Positions 10,683 to 23,115 of a stretch of DNA of 64,000 bases are shown in pieces. Source of the DNA: Lantana camara (lineage: Eukaryota > Streptophyta > Magnoliopsida > Lamiales > Verbenaceae); the NCBI GenBank assembly GCA_037501455.1, contig CM074864.1:58650001-58714000 (forward strand), given 5' to 3'. Position numbers and translations under genes: made by a program. Numbering within the stretch: the stretch's first letter is position 1; each line of letters begins with the position of its first letter. Under the pieces are notes generated by a model. It saw only the letters and a program-made list of their open reading frames with translations. It was not told where the DNA came from and ran no database searches.

Positions 10683-13222
10683 CTATCTGTCCTCGGCGTT
10701 TATCTTACCAAGCATAGGTTTGGCAGGACATTCAGGCGAACCTGGTGTTGTGAACATCGATGCTGAATTGGTGTTACCAGCATCCACATTTGATGTCGCG
10801 CTATTTGTAGTTCCTTCAAACGAAGTTATATCGTTGAAGTCCCAACCAGTAAGGTAGCTTGGTCTTGTAGACACTGAAGCCACGGGGACATCCCCAGAAA
10901 GCATGGCCACGACACGAGACATTGAGGGCCGTAAGGCTGGGGATGCTTGCGTGCATAATAGAGCTACACCGATAATCCTTCTTACTTCATCTATATTGTA
11001 TTCATGTAAAGTGGGGTCCACTAGCTCGAGTTCCCTCTCGTTTTCGCGAAGATTCCATGCCTGAGACAGCATTTCAGGTCATACATGTTTCACTGAAGCG
11101 AAATTTTAACTCAAATCCGGCCTGATGATCCGATCAAACTGAATTATTTAAATGAAATCTTGTCATCGATCAGTCTACCTGAAGTATTATATTAAAAAGG
11201 AAAGGGACAATTACACTAAGGTAAGATCTGGCATACTATACAAACTTCTTTTGGGGTTTCAGAAATTACAAAAATTCCCCTAGTCAACCACTAAGGTTGG
11301 CCTAACGCATGCAATTATAGTAAAAAATTTAAAGTTAAATATTGATCGGTAAGTTCTAAGGGCAAAATAGGGAATAGATAAAAAGATTAAGAGAAATTAC
11401 ATAAAAGTTTATCGATTCAAATTTATTATCAATTTTTTGGTCGGAGTTTTTTCTCAAATATCAATTGTTTTCGTGAAAATTCCACGCCTGAAATAACATG
11501 TTATGGATTTGTTATTGATGAAAAATTCTAATTCAAACTAGGCTCGACAAAAACATAACATATATGAAAACATGTTAGCCTAATGTTTGAATCTGAAAAA
11601 AGAATTACCCATTCAAGAAGATATATCATGTCATTTTCCAATGTTGTGTCGGAATTTGGTCGGCCACTGACGATCTCCATAGCCACCACTCCAAAGCTGA
11701 ATATATCAGCCTTCTCCGTAAGATGTCCGCGCAAAGCATATTCCGGTGCCAAATACCCACTACATAAATCAACCAAAACATAAAAAATTTGGGTCTGAAC
11801 TAGAATGTTCCTTAATACAATTGTTCCGGCAATTCAATTTCGAATTTGAAATTTGAGAGTTTTGAATCTTACATTGTGCCTGCAACTCGGGTGCTTATAT
11901 GAGTCTTCTTGTCATCATACAACTTTGCCAATCCAAAATCTGATATTTTTGCTGTGAAATCAGAATCGAGGAGAATGTTGCTGGCCTTCACATCTCTATG
12001 AACAATCCGAAGCCGAGATTCCTCGTGAAGATAAGCAAGACCCCTGGCCACTCCCAAGCATATGTCGAAACGTGTTGGCCAGCCGAGATATAAACTACTG
12101 TTCCCTGTTCCATTAGAAATATATCAACAAAAGCTTCTTTTCTGCATAACAAGTACAGACACAAAATGCATAATTGTGAACTAAATTTACCAGTTCCAAA
12201 TAATAGTCGATCAAGACTCTTGTTTTCAAGATACTCATAAACGAGCAACCGTTTGCCTCCCTCGATGCAGCAACCGTATAGTTTCACAAGATTACGTTGT
12301 TGAACAGCAGAGATGGTAGCAATCTCTGCAATGAACTCAGACTTTCCTTGACGTGATGCCACCGATAATTGCTTAACAGCAATTATTCGTCCATCTCCAA
12401 GTGTTCCCTATTCATCAATGAGTGTGTAATACTATCAACAGAACTGAAAAAGCTCTAAATCAACTTATAGCTCAATCCATAGTTACCTAATAAAGGGTGC
12501 TCTGCGGTACGTGGTACATTTATGAATACGCAATACACTAGTGTACTAAAGTATTGGTACGTTGAGGGTAGGCTTAATCGGCACGTTCTTTGTAAAGTAT
12601 TAGTACGTTGGGGGTAGTCTTTGCTAAAGTATTAGTACGTTGGGGGTAGGCTTAATCGGTACGTTCTTTTTGTACATGATACGCTTATAATGATTAATTG
12701 GCACTTTTATACTATAAATACACCAAATGAGTTATATAGATGAAAATTATATGATGGAATATATACAAATATATATGTATATATATTATTGTTTACTATT
12801 CACTATATTATCTATTTTTCTGGAACTAATCCAACTATAATCATCAATAAAAACCTTAGAAATTCGATTAAACTCTGTATAAATGCCATTCCAACTGAAT
12901 ACAACAAACCAAAAAAAATATAATTCTTTCTAAAGATTACTATACTTTGATTTGTTGCAACTAAAATTGGTGAATTTTGGAGTATCATAAAGGATTGGTA
13001 CCCAAAAGTATTGAGAATTGATACGTAATTCGAAAGGGGTGGGAGAGCACTAGGTAACTAGGGCTCAATCATTTGGTAATATTGGAATTAGAAATACAAT
13101 TTTACCTTGTAAACAGGTCCAAATCCTCCCTCTCCAAGCTTATTACCAGGATTAAAATCGTTCGTTGCAGCTTTAAGCTCAGCATAACCGAACGAGTAAG
13201 GCCGTGTATCAATCCCCAACAA
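10683..13222 (-). CDS. Copy 1 exons 20-24: intracellular protein kinase domain
   Basis: Exons of 117, 217, 232, 151 and 378 bp. Motifs in order are the glycine loop [12 protein letters not shown], the lysine of IIAVKQLS, the catalytic loop [10 protein letters not shown] (an RD kinase), [30 protein letters not shown], and the C-lobe [15 protein letters not shown] Ser/Thr/Asn-rich tail ends at TAG 10683-10685. All catalytic residues are present and no stop is seen. Serine/threonine kinase activity would be expected if the upstream frameshift were not real. Confidence 0.88.
12530..12680. repeat. Short tandem repeats in copy 1 intron 20
   Basis: Three imperfect units of about 37-60 bp share AAAGTATTAGTACGTTGGGGG and a TTAATCGGTACGTTCTTT-type tail. 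Copy 2 has a shorter version at about 31150-31250, so unit number changed after duplication. Confidence 0.7.
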
Positions 13223-13285
13223 CTCTACAAAAATTCATAATAAATGTTAGGTTGGAAAGATATTTAGTCTTACTATATAATATAC

Positions 13286-13467
13286 TATTTTCTTCTTCTC
13301 GCCTTCATCCTCCAAATCTCTCTGCCTTTTTCTTCTCCACAGTACGTAAAACAATGCACCAAGAGAAACCGAAGCCACAACCGCAACTCCAACAACAATC
13401 CCAACTATCACGCCAGTTCGGTTGTCACTCCCATCAGGAGGATTGTTCGGAACTGAAGGCTCGAAAT
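13286..13467 (-). CDS. Copy 1 exon 19: transmembrane segment
   Basis: The exon encodes the juxtamembrane DFEPSVPNNPPDGSDNRTG, a hydrophobic helix VIVGIVVGVAVVASVSLGAL and the basic stop-transfer WRRKRQRDLEDEGEKKK. The donor is AAATA|GTATAT. Phase is conserved only if exon 20 starts at the downstream of two AG acceptors (13222 rather than 13224). Only 63 nt separate it from exon 20. Confidence 0.82.
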
Positions 13468-13577
13468 CTGTACGAAAAAATATTGTCCGAAAATCATAAT
13501 CGATTTCAAGAATTAAAAATTAAAAAATGGAAGAACATCTGTTCTTCTTCTTCCTTTTGAATTCTCTGTTTTTTCAC

Positions 13578-13782
13578 CTCCTAATCGTGTTGCATGTATA
13601 GCTGAAATTGAAGGTCCATATGTAGATAGAACTGGTACACAGCAAGTTCCTTTTCCAGCCCAAAAAAGATGAATTTCAAGATAATTTTCCGACACCTGAA
13701 TAGTGAATTCTCTTACTACAGCAGTTAACGAGGCCCGAACATCCTCTCTTCGTATGTCAAAATCTTTTAGCACCTGATTTCC
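13578..13782 (-). CDS. Copy 1 exon 18: malectin-like domain C-part
   Basis: 205 bp encode GNQVLKDFDIRREDVRA and the conserved VSENYLEIHLFWAGKGTCC, then LSTYGPSISAIHATRLG. The Trp-Ala-Gly-Lys-Gly-Thr-Cys-Cys patch is diagnostic of the second half of the malectin-like region in LRR-VIII kinases. It is in phase with exon 19 through a split Asp codon. Confidence 0.87.
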
Positions 13783-14112
13783 CTGGAGCACATTAAAATT
13801 AGTTACTATACTTTTCATATAGTCAATTTCACTCACGCCTTTGTTATAGCTAATTAGACTAGAAAATACCCTTTTAACTTACACATAGGGTTGGGTGTGA
13901 TTAACTCTTTAAAAAATACGGATACTTACACCAGGCATACACTGAGGTTTGGTCTAAAATTTCTAATTATATGTTTCGCTAAGATTCGGCCCAAACTATG
14001 CTATTACAATAATTGATTTAAAGTCAAATGTGAATCTGTAAAAAACAAAATAGATTATTCACAAAAAATTAGAGACCAAGTCTTCAACATTTCATTATTC
14101 TTTCACTAGCAT

Positions 14113-14914
14113 TAGGGGTGTAAACGGATAATAAACGGATCGGATGTATGATTACCATATCCTTATCCGTTTATGATTCGGACGGATACGGATAATATCC
14201 TTTTAAATCGAATTCGGATAATATCATTTTTATACGGATACAAGGCGGATTCGGGCGGATTCGGATTTTAATCGGATTTTCAACTATTCAAAATTTGACA
14301 TAAATTATTTATTTATATAACTTCGAACTTTTAATCAGATTATCAACTATTCATTTATAGATAAATTATTTAACTTTGAATATATATATTTTAGACGAAT
14401 AGAGAAATAATAAGTATATCTATATAGATCATTTTTCTGTTTTAGGGAATGTATAAATGTGGTGAAATTATAAATTTTATCATATAATTAATTTGAAATA
14501 TAATACTTTTATTAATAACATAATATATGTTAATTATATTATCTCTATATGAATATTGACTTGAACATATAGTTACTAATAAAACCTAAGGTTTTTCTTT
14601 AATAAATGCGCTAAAAAATTTACTTATTACTAATAATCTATCATAGTTTTGTGTATATATTTTAATATAATACATTATTTATCGGATACGGATTACGGAT
14701 AAATCGGATAACGGATATATCTAACGGATAATGAAACGGATCGGATGTTAAACGGATCGGATGCCTTATTACCATATCCTTATCCGTTTATAATTCGGAT
14801 GTCTATAATCGAATACGGATAATATCCTCTTGAGACGGATTCGGATAATATCCTCTGTAAACGAATTCGGATGCGGACGGATATCGGATTTTCGAATATC
14901 CATTTACAGCCCTA
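14113..14914. mobile_element. hAT-type non-autonomous element, 802 bp, in copy 1 intron 17
   Basis: The termini are TAGGGGTGTAAACGGAT and ATCCATTTACAGCCCTA. A perfect 8-bp target duplication ACTAGCAT lies at 14105-14112 and 14915-14922. Copy 2 has the uninterrupted site (CTTTCACTAGCACGG near 44080), so the insertion postdates the gene duplication. The interior is built from CGGATACGGAT-like units near both ends and an AT-rich middle. Confidence 0.9.
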
Positions 14915-15280
14915 ACTAGCATGGAAAATCCCATGATATAAAAATTTTCATAAAAATCCTTGTGTACACCATTCACTAATCTTTTTGGAGGTAAATATCA
15001 ACTTTAATTTAACTATAATTCAAACAGATATTTTTGTTTTTTTCCTTTTTTGTTTCTTCTTCATCAACCATTGCCCCTACCATGGCTGCTGCAGCATCAC
15101 CTTCGCAGCACAAAACCGCCACCACCATCAGTGCCGGCACCAAAAATTACACATACATTCTTCTCTCTCTATCTTATTAAATCATCGTAAAAGGTTTTTT
15201 TTTTAAAGACTATTTGATTTTTTTAGCATAAGGGGTTCTGATGTATCAATAAATAAATAAGGTTCTAGTTCAACAAGTAC

Positions 15281-15668
15281 CTGTATATATACATCGAAAA
15301 CACGCCCTCCAAGCCTCCGCCAACTATTAGAATTCCCAGGAGCTATTGCCAACTCTGCAAAATGGAGTCTAACAGTGTAGGTACCATTTTCGAGGCCTAA
15401 GCCATAGTATCTTAACGATCCAGCTGAGATGCGAGCAGTTTGGTACAACTCCGAGTCCACAGTATTTGTGAATTGTGAATAAGAGGTGGTTCCATATTGT
15501 GGACTCCTGCTATCAGCAGGGAGACCTGCATTGCTAACTGCCCTGCCCATCTGCTTGTACCAGTCATGAAATGTGTTGCTGGACCAAGAGTCTCGTTTTC
15601 CATTTCATACAAGGTTCCATCGGAAGACGTAATTTGTGGGCCCCCACATTTAATTGCAAGGGTCGAGT
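15281..15668 (-). pseudogene. Copy 1 exon 17: malectin-like domain N-part with 5-bp duplication
   Basis: The exon opens STLAIKCGGPQITSSDGT and ends RRLGGRVFDVYIQ before donor CAG|GTACTT. At TCRW-type position SRWAV the sequence has TGGGCAGGGCAGTTAGC, where copy 2 has TGGGCGGTTAGC. The extra GGGCA (about 15547-15555) shifts the frame, and translation ends at 15412. Removing 5 bp restores an open frame with correct phase at both ends (383 bp). Confidence 0.88.
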
Positions 15669-16130
15669 CTGTTTCCATCATTCAGGAAAAAACAAAGATC
15701 AATTGTCTATATTGGGGTAATTAACATAGGCACAATTTGAGGTTGACGCAAGTACGCTCACTTCTCCTAAAGTTTGAGAAATTACAAGAACTTCCCTCAA
15801 AATCCGTAACATAAAGTGTTGATCAGTAAATGTAGAGAACAAAATAGGGTATTCATAAAAATTAGATATGAGTTCACCCGCATTCATCCATCCAAATATG
15901 ATGTAAGAAAATTTAGTAATTTTCCAAACCTCGGGGGAGGTGAGGTTTCTATAATTATGTCAAACCTCAAGTTATGCTAGTGTAAGTACACTATTTTATT
16001 TTAATCTGAACCGTTAAATTTGCAAATGTATTAAAGTAAGTACAAATTAAAATTTTATGCTATCAAATTCAATATGAATAAAATCAACGGTGCCAAACTT
16101 GAATAAAAGGTCAATTCATGATTAACTTAC

Positions 16131-17496
16131 GAATAGGCGAACCCCGGTTGCAAAGGAAATTCTTCTGAAGACAATTCAATCCAAATGGCAAAGTGCTAAA
16201 AGGAAGGGGGAAATATGGTCATGATAAGCTTTAAAGGGATGCTAATGCAGCGTTCGTAAACTTACCTGCTGTCGGGATAGGAAGAAAAACTTTGGTTGGT
16301 GAAGCTGTTGGCAACCAAATTACTGTACCCAAAGAACATGTTGTCAGTATGAGCTAGAACAATTTCAAAAATGACAAAAAAGCGCAATATAACATGATAA
16401 TATATATATATATATAATACACACAAATTGGAAGTGTAAGGTCATACACTTGTAAGCTCTGCTCGCGCAGCCAAGTCGGAAAGCTTCCTGACAACTCATT
16501 GTATGATAGATCTCTTCACGAAAATAAGTATGTTAGGAATGTATGGAAAACTCAATCCTCTTTAGATGTTAGAGAACTTTGTATTAATGTTCTAGTTTTA
16601 ATTGATCAAATATATTATATTAATATCGAATGTATATACTCACATATTTCTGAGTGTTGGATTCTTTTGGGACGGTATTCCACCAGTTAATCTATTATTA
16701 CCAAGAAACCTGAAGATTGAGAAAGGCAATACAAGTATCAAAGGACCAACTCATATAAAAGCTCAAGTTTTTGGACAGGAGCATCCTTAAATATTCAAGT
16801 TTCTCAACAGATTGAATAATAAAAAGTAGTACAAATATGTGAGGGAACCGCTATTGAAAAGTGAGGGCGGAATTTGTCCTGTCAGATTATTGAAACTCAA
16901 ATCCCTGAAACAGTATTAATCACATATGTAAATTATATGGTCTAAATATATATTTTGAATATCACATTTTCTTTGGGACAAATACTTACAGGAGCACCAA
17001 ACTTTGAAGTTGACCCAAAAACGACGGTATCGAGCCAGAAATATTATTATTCCGCAAAACTCTGAGACGTAATCCAAGTGATGATGCTTAGAATTCACCA
17101 ACCAAAACTCTAGGAAATGTCTTGGAAAAATTAATTTGCAGAATTTGAAGTTATGTTTTACGGAATTTATATCCTTAGTTCCTTACAGGGTCGATATAGA
17201 TGTCATATCTCTGAGGAAGTCCAGTGAAGAGACACCATTAGATAGTTCACTTATTCTCCTAAGCAACATATTCAAGCAAACAAAATGAGCTTAAATATTC
17301 ACACACGTGCAATACATATATGTGTGCGCGTGTATATATATGTATAGAAGGAAAGAAGATAATAAACTTACAATTCAGTCAAAGAGGTTAAATTGGAAAA
17401 TGATTGCGGTATTGGACCTTGAAATGAATTTCCTTGAAGCCTCCTGTATACATGTTTATAAAAAAGCTGATATAAACAAGATCTAGTACAATCAAT

Positions 17497-17535
<39 letters not shown>

Positions 17536-18533
17536 CGTGCACACACGCACACATATGTATATATCGAAAGGTAAGTTGGATATTGTCTCACAGTTGAACA
17601 AGGTTCGACCAACTTCCAATGAAATCCGGTAAAGGGCCTGTGAGATCATTGTCTGAACCCCATCTGAAATTAATCATTTCCAATCATTAACCGCTCAGAT
17701 CAAATGGGAAACTTTTTCAAAGAAAAAAAGGAGAATTTTTTTTTTAAAAGCAAACTTACACTCTCTCCAGGTTGCGCAGTTGGGCAAGTGATGGAGGAAA
17801 CGGACCACTAACTCCAGAACTATCAAAATATCTGACAAGGTGAAATATAACTTTATAAGTAACTCTATTTTGAATTTTCTATATTTTAGTTATAACTAGC
17901 TTTAGAGTAAGACTAACATTTGCTGTAGCCTTGTTAGGTTCGCGAGCGCAGATGGCAAAAGGCCAACGAAGTTGTTCGTGCTGAAGGACCTGCAGACAGA
18001 CATATCTACGTATATGAATAAATACTATTTATCTAAATATTTAATACAGTAACAAATTTTGATGTTTTTCTCCAATAACGATGTGTTTGCAATGAATTAA
18101 TGAAACTAAAGGGAACTCACAATGATCTTAAGTCAGTCAGCAAGCCGAGCTCTGCCGGAATATCCCCTGATAATGCATTAATTCCAAGGCTCCTAATAGC
18201 GTGAAATCACAAATTTTAAATATCTTCTCCATGGGTGGTTAAGCATGGATTCTGAATTAAATGATAGAAAAAAGAAGAAAGAATAGAGAATGAGATTACA
18301 AGTATTGCATGTTTCTTAGATTGCCAATTGATGCAGGAAATGGACCTGTCAAAAAGTTTTGACCCAAATTTCTGCACAAATAAAGAAAAAAAGAAGAGGA
18401 AATTGATACTCTGTAAAAAAAATGAACAGCCGAAGAGAGAATAGCATAAACTTAAACATACAGATTAGTAAGAAAAGTCAAATTCCAGAGCTCGTCAGGA
18501 AGCGGACCGGCAACATCCAATGCATAGACTCTC
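16131..18533 (-). CDS. Copy 1 exons 3-16: leucine-rich repeat block and linker
   Basis: Ten 72-bp exons and two 66-bp exons each encode about one 22-24 residue plant LRR, with introns after the second base of a codon each time. Typical units are NNFVGLLPSALANLTRLQQ, NALSGDIPAELGLLTDLRS and NNLTGQIPPSLFNSGSL. Exons 15 (57 bp) and 16 (65 bp) encode the linker NLVANSFTN...GLNCLQKNF...CNRGSPI before the malectin domain. The regular one-repeat-per-exon layout is characteristic of this receptor class and argues for an ectodomain under past selection. Confidence 0.87.
17505..17560. repeat. CA/TA microsatellite in copy 1 intron 8
   Basis: A run of alternating AC then AT dinucleotides followed by a broken CACACG tract. 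A related but diverged tract is at 59500-59560 in copy 2. Confidence 0.8.
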
Positions 18534-18947
18534 CTGCAAAATTAAAAAGTTTGATAATCAATAAACTTGTTTACAACTTAAACTACATTATAGAAAATAA
18601 GGTTGATTACACTGGGATAACCTGAGGTTTAACCTAATTACACAAATTTCCCCTCAGATTTGAAACATTACAAAAACTTCCCCTGGCATACTGTAAGTTT
18701 TGGCCTATGGCATGGGATCATATTCATGAACTTAAAATAAAATATTTAACAGTACGTGTCAAGGGAAAAATGGGTCATTTATAGAAAACTAAAGATCATA
18801 TTATCAAAATTCAATGAACCAAATGCAATTCAAATTCTTTGACTGTGGATGTTATTGTAATTTATCAAATTGAGGGGATGCTTTTGTAAGTAGAATAAAC
18901 TGCAATTTATGCCACTGTAAATAAAATACAACACTTAAATTACTTAC

Positions 18948-19131
18948 AGGGCAGTAATGTGGCAAAGAGAGTCATTACTGGAGGAGCAATCACATGTAAT
19001 GCCTGGATTAATGTTTGCAGTGCTAATATCGGTTCCATCGGTGGCAACACCGCTGCACAGTTCACCGCTAATGTTCCATTGATTTGTAGCTAAAATACCC
19101 CAACGCTCAAACATGGAGTTCAAAGCTCTTG
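18948..19131 (-). CDS. Copy 1 exon 2: LRR N-terminal cap
   Basis: 184 bp encode ARALNSMFERWGIL, then WNISGELCSGVATDGT and a Cys-rich CDCSS...CHITAL segment. This is the N-terminal capping domain that precedes the repeats in LRR-VIII-2 kinases. The splice sites are TTTACAG|CAAGAG and CCCT|GTAAGT. Confidence 0.85.
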
Positions 19132-19702
19132 CTGTAAATCAAATTAACACCATCAGTTTTTCTACCGTTATTATTTTGAATATATATTTTGATGATATAA
19201 ATTGCATTGATAGCTATAGTATATCTGTTGTAGAAACTTTTATGTAATAATGATTTTCTTTTTTTTGGTTACCACGTCGGTTTTTATTTTTGGTTACCAG
19301 GTCGGTTTTTATTCTTATGCTAACAGCTAAAACCTCATCATTGGCTTATATTTGAGTTCGAACAAGCCAAGATTATAATTTATTATAAGGTAAATGAGAT
19401 CACTACAGTAGTAACTAATTATTGTGAATCTATATCTATTCCATGCATTGAGAAATTTAATGAAAAGAAAATAATAATCGTATGACATGGCGTAATGGAA
19501 ATGGAACAGTTGTTGCCCCAGTGTCAAGCCCCGACAGCCATTTAAATCTCCCAATGTGGATTTGACCCCAAACGGACAAGTCAGAGGCTTTTATAATTTC
19601 TCAAATCGAAAAAATATTAGTGACAGGGCAAAACATCAATCATAAATTACACACCCACTAGGTGTATTTGTACACGTTTTAGGCCCTACTATAAATATCC
19701 CT

Positions 19703-21452
19703 GGGGCTAATTCTGGACACTCTCTATCTTTTGGGTTTTTTGTGCTTTGTCCCCCATCCTTTGAATCGGTGCGATATCCCCACTAACCTTTGAAAAATAT
19801 TGCACTTAACCCCTTTCCCATAGAATCCTGGAGAATATTCCGCCGGATTTTTTTAACAAAATTTTGGTGTGATTTCTAAGGGCAAATATGTACAGATTAG
19901 ATGTCAAATGTGTTGCTATTATATAAAACCAACAACACCAAAAACCCTGTGTTAATCGAAATGATTACAAAAAACCCTGACAAAAAAAAAAGTACTCTAA
20001 AAAACCCTATGTTTTTTAAAATAGACTCATTGTCCCCTCATCCCAAATAGTCAACGAAAAAGAGTGAAATTCCTATTATATCCTTATATACTGTTTCAGC
20101 TATATAATATTATTAAAAATTATTAAAAAAATTTAATAATATATATTAATAACTTATTATTTATATATACATAAACACATAATACATATATATGTATATA
20201 TATACATAATACATATTAAAAATAATATATTAATAACTTATTATATATATACATAAAATAGAAACATATATATATGTATATACATATATATACATCTTCT
20301 TCTCCAGCCCACCACAATCGCCACCGCTATTGCCTCTCCAGCCACCGCCGTCGCCATCGCCTCTCTAGCCACCGCCCACGCCGCTTCCTCTCCAGCCATC
20401 GCCTACGATGGAGTGCCGCAGCAGTGCCGGCGGCGCAACCTGCGTTCGGCGACGGAACGGCCATCCACCGGCGATGGAATCTTTGGGTTTCAACTAAGTT
20501 CAACGAGGCGAGTCTATTGGTGACACTTCCGTCACCTGAAACCCACCCGAATGACGGTGTCGGTAGAGCAACGGAGGCACGCTGCTCTTCACGGCGGTGA
20601 TCTTTTCCGGTGAAATTTCCCAACGACCAATATATTCATTTCGAAGTTCTTAACACGGGTAAGCTAATGCAATTTACGGATTTGAATTTTGTTAAGCGGT
20701 TTGAGAGTAATTGCAATTTCAAGTTTTCGAGGTTCGTGTTTTTAGATTTGAAATTGAGGATAAATGGCTTGGAATTTCTAGAAATTAATCGAACATATGG
20801 AACAAGCACGAGTAGTATATTCGGGGTTGATTTTTGGGGTAAAATAGTTATTTCATTTGAAAAAGTGAAAAAAAAACCATTTTACTATCAGGGCGCGTGC
20901 GCCTCACATTCCCGTTTCACGGTTTTTTATACACCTTTTTAAAAATATGGCGTTTTTAAAAGTACATTTTTTTTTTTTTTTGGGGGGGGGAGAGGGTCTT
21001 GATCATTTCGTGTTACACAGGGGAACTGGATGACATTTTCCCCTATTATATATCAAATCAAAGTTCTCGACGTAAGAAATACAACGATGGTTTTGAAATC
21101 AAAATCCGACAACTGAAAAAAGGGAAATCATCGGTCAAATATGGCGAACGGCGGTAAAGCTTTAGAAGCGAATTCCAAGGGCTTCAAACAGTTAATTAGG
21201 CTGAATGGGATATTGGTTTTGTTCTTCTTAGATAGAGAAACACGATGACAGTGGTCTTGACTCTTGGGTCGCTGTGATGGAGGCGAAATCAACGGTCAAA
21301 GTTAATTTTGGTCGGAATATACCGCCGGAATAATGTAAAAGAGGTTAAGTGCAACATTTTTTAAAAGTTAGAAAGGAAACCCCATGGATTCAAAAATTAG
21401 GAAAGCAAAGCACAAAAAACCCCCAAAGAATAGGGGTGTCCGTACTTAGCCC
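19703..21452. mobile_element. Mutator-like non-autonomous element, 1750 bp, in copy 1 intron 1
   Basis: A 9-bp target duplication AATATCCCT lies at 19694-19702 and 21453-21461. The termini GGGGCTAATTCTGGACAC and GTGTCCGTACTTAGCCC are long imperfect inverted repeats; internal landmarks such as ATTGCACTTAACCCCTTT recur inverted near 21335-21350. Copy 2 has the empty site at 62385-62400 (AAATATCCCCGGC). The interior includes a GC-richer CACCGCC repeat stretch (20300-20420) that could be captured host sequence. No transposase was seen. Confidence 0.83.
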
Positions 21453-22022
21453 AATATCCCTAGCATTTTTAATGGCTGGTAGGTGCACTTAGTACCTTGT
21501 TCAAACCATCTAACCTAGCCGTGTTATACGTATTCAAGTTAATTGTTGGAGAGTCTACATCCATAAAATCATAGATAGTTCACCATCATTCTCTTTTATT
21601 ACTGCTAGAGTGGGACCCAATCTATATAAACACTTGAATGATCGATTGAGACACACGAGACTTTCAACGTCAACCAGTTTTCGGCACGATCATCTCGTAA
21701 ATGATATCCGGTGGTCAAATATAGCCAACACATAAAGACCTGTATACTAAAATTATATTTATAGCTATCACAATTTTGTGTAGGTCGATATATTAATCAC
21801 ACCTTCCATCAAAAAAATATATATATTAATCACACCTGCATGCTAAAAAAAACGCAGAAAAGAAGGGCGTTCACACATGAATAGGTAATCATTTTCACGG
21901 GCTTAATGAAATGCTACAAAACCTCAGGGGTCAAATTGTAATTCTTGGTAAATAAGGAGGTCATCCGAGTCAAGGATTTACACATCCAGAGCCACGTGCG
22001 TGGCGTGGGGTGTCAGGATCAG

Positions 22023-22203
22023 GGGTAATTCTAGCCCGAGCCTGGCTCGGCCAAACCGGTGTAATGAGGGGGCGAGTGTTTTACACTTGCCCTGTGGTTG
22101 GTGGAAAATTTAGGGAAAGTGACCAATCAAATGGCGAGTGTAACACACTTGCTCTTTAATTGGTTGGGGTTCGGCCGAGCCTGGTCTGGGCTAGAATTTT
22201 CCC
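22023..22203. mobile_element. Small MITE, 181 bp, in copy 1 intron 1
   Basis: The terminal inverted repeats are GGGTAATTCTAGCCCGAGCC and its imperfect complement ending GGGCTAGAATTTTCCC. The flanking direct repeats are AGGATCAG (8 bp; 9 if one C is counted). The homologous place in copy 2 (62930-62945) lacks it. A relative sits at 29649-29827. Confidence 0.8.
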
Positions 22204-22952
22204 AGGATCAGACAAATCTATGCTCGTGTAAAATATGCTCAACAAAGTTATTATTATTTCTTAATAGAATCAATATTACGTTTACTCCCTAAAATTTCGA
22301 ATATATATCACTTTAATTTTTTTGTTCAAAAGTAACAAATAAGTTTATAATATTACTAATTTGTATCAAGTTATTCATTCAATAATTTTTTCGGTGAAGA
22401 TATAATCTGAAAAAAATTTCATGTGCTCCAGATACGTGATTAGTAAAAATATTCTTGTCTTATACCCATAAAGTAACACTCTTCAAGATCATATTTTTAC
22501 TAGAAAAGTTATTGAACCACTATCTTGCAACAAATTAGTAATATTAAGAATTTATATGTTACTTTTAAAACTTTAATCATTAAATTGATACAAACTCAAA
22601 ACTTTAGTAATTAAACACCATATCTACTCTTTTTAATATTTAAACAATATTTACATATTACTACATCCCCGTACTTTTTTTCTGTAGCAATATTCGGGAA
22701 AAAGAAGTCCAAAACGAGCAAATATATTTTATCCGCAGTAAACTAAAGGCTCCAAAAATTATTAAGTTAGATGGGTGGATTTCAGTAATATTTCAAAACC
22801 CATAGGTGAAATCGTAATTCTCCAAAAATTGAGATGCCAACAGGAAAACAACATATAACAATCAGTTTAAAAAATGAGGCGAAAATTAAACTTTTTCCCG
22901 GCAAAATCCCTAGACGATTAAGAACAAACATGGAGAAGAAGAGGAATCGCAC

Positions 22953-23115
22953 CTTCCGCAGGATCTAGGGTGGCGTTGGCGGTTCTATTTTGAGCTCGAG
23001 CAGTCTTCATCAGTTGCCCAAAGGCGCAAACAACCACCAAAACCAGAAGATTCCGCCGCCGTGTGCTCAGACGCCTCTGCGGTGGCGCCGCTTCCGCCAC
23101 CGCCGCCGCCGTCAT
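22953..23115 (-). CDS. Copy 1 exon 1: signal peptide and mature N-terminus
   Basis: ATG at 23113-23115. The polar, Arg-containing N-region MTAAAVAEAAPPQRR is followed by a hydrophobic core LLVLVVVCAFG and a probable cleavage after TARAQ. The exon ends AENG-type at GCGGAAG|GTGCG and splices to exon 2 (ARALNSMFERWG) with phase 1, skipping a 3.8 kb intron. The open frame continuing to 22918 is read-through into the intron. Confidence 0.8.

Larger units (their letters stand above)
10683..23115 (-). pseudogene. LRR-malectin receptor-like kinase, LRR-VIII-2 type, copy 1 (frameshifted)
   Basis: Membrane receptor kinase resembling Arabidopsis At1g56120-At1g56145. Exons 1-24 from the 5' end: 22953-23115, 18948-19131, 18462-18533, 18300-18371, 18121-18192, 17918-17989, 17760-17831, 17592-17663, 17372-17443, 17187-17258, 16990-17061, 16833-16904, 16644-16709, 16448-16513, 16266-16322, 16131-16195, 15281-15668, 13578-13782, 13286-13467, 13106-13222, 12191-12407, 11873-12104, 11609-11759, 10683-11060. 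All junctions are GT-AG with consistent phases. Without a 5-bp duplication in exon 17 the product would be 1061 residues: signal peptide, 12 LRR units, malectin-like domain, one membrane helix, kinase. With it the frame stops at 15412, before the membrane helix. Apart from that, splice sites and kinase motifs are intact, so an assembly error or very recent loss is possible. Confidence 0.88.

Noticed and set aside
17368..17649. 93-codon ORF with Cys-Val repeats
   Set aside because: It runs from an LRR exon through a CA/TA microsatellite in an intron; the repeats are translated dinucleotides.
20274..20623. ORFs rich in His/Arg on both strands
   Set aside because: Low-complexity CACCGCC repeats inside the MULE; no protein family recognised on either strand.
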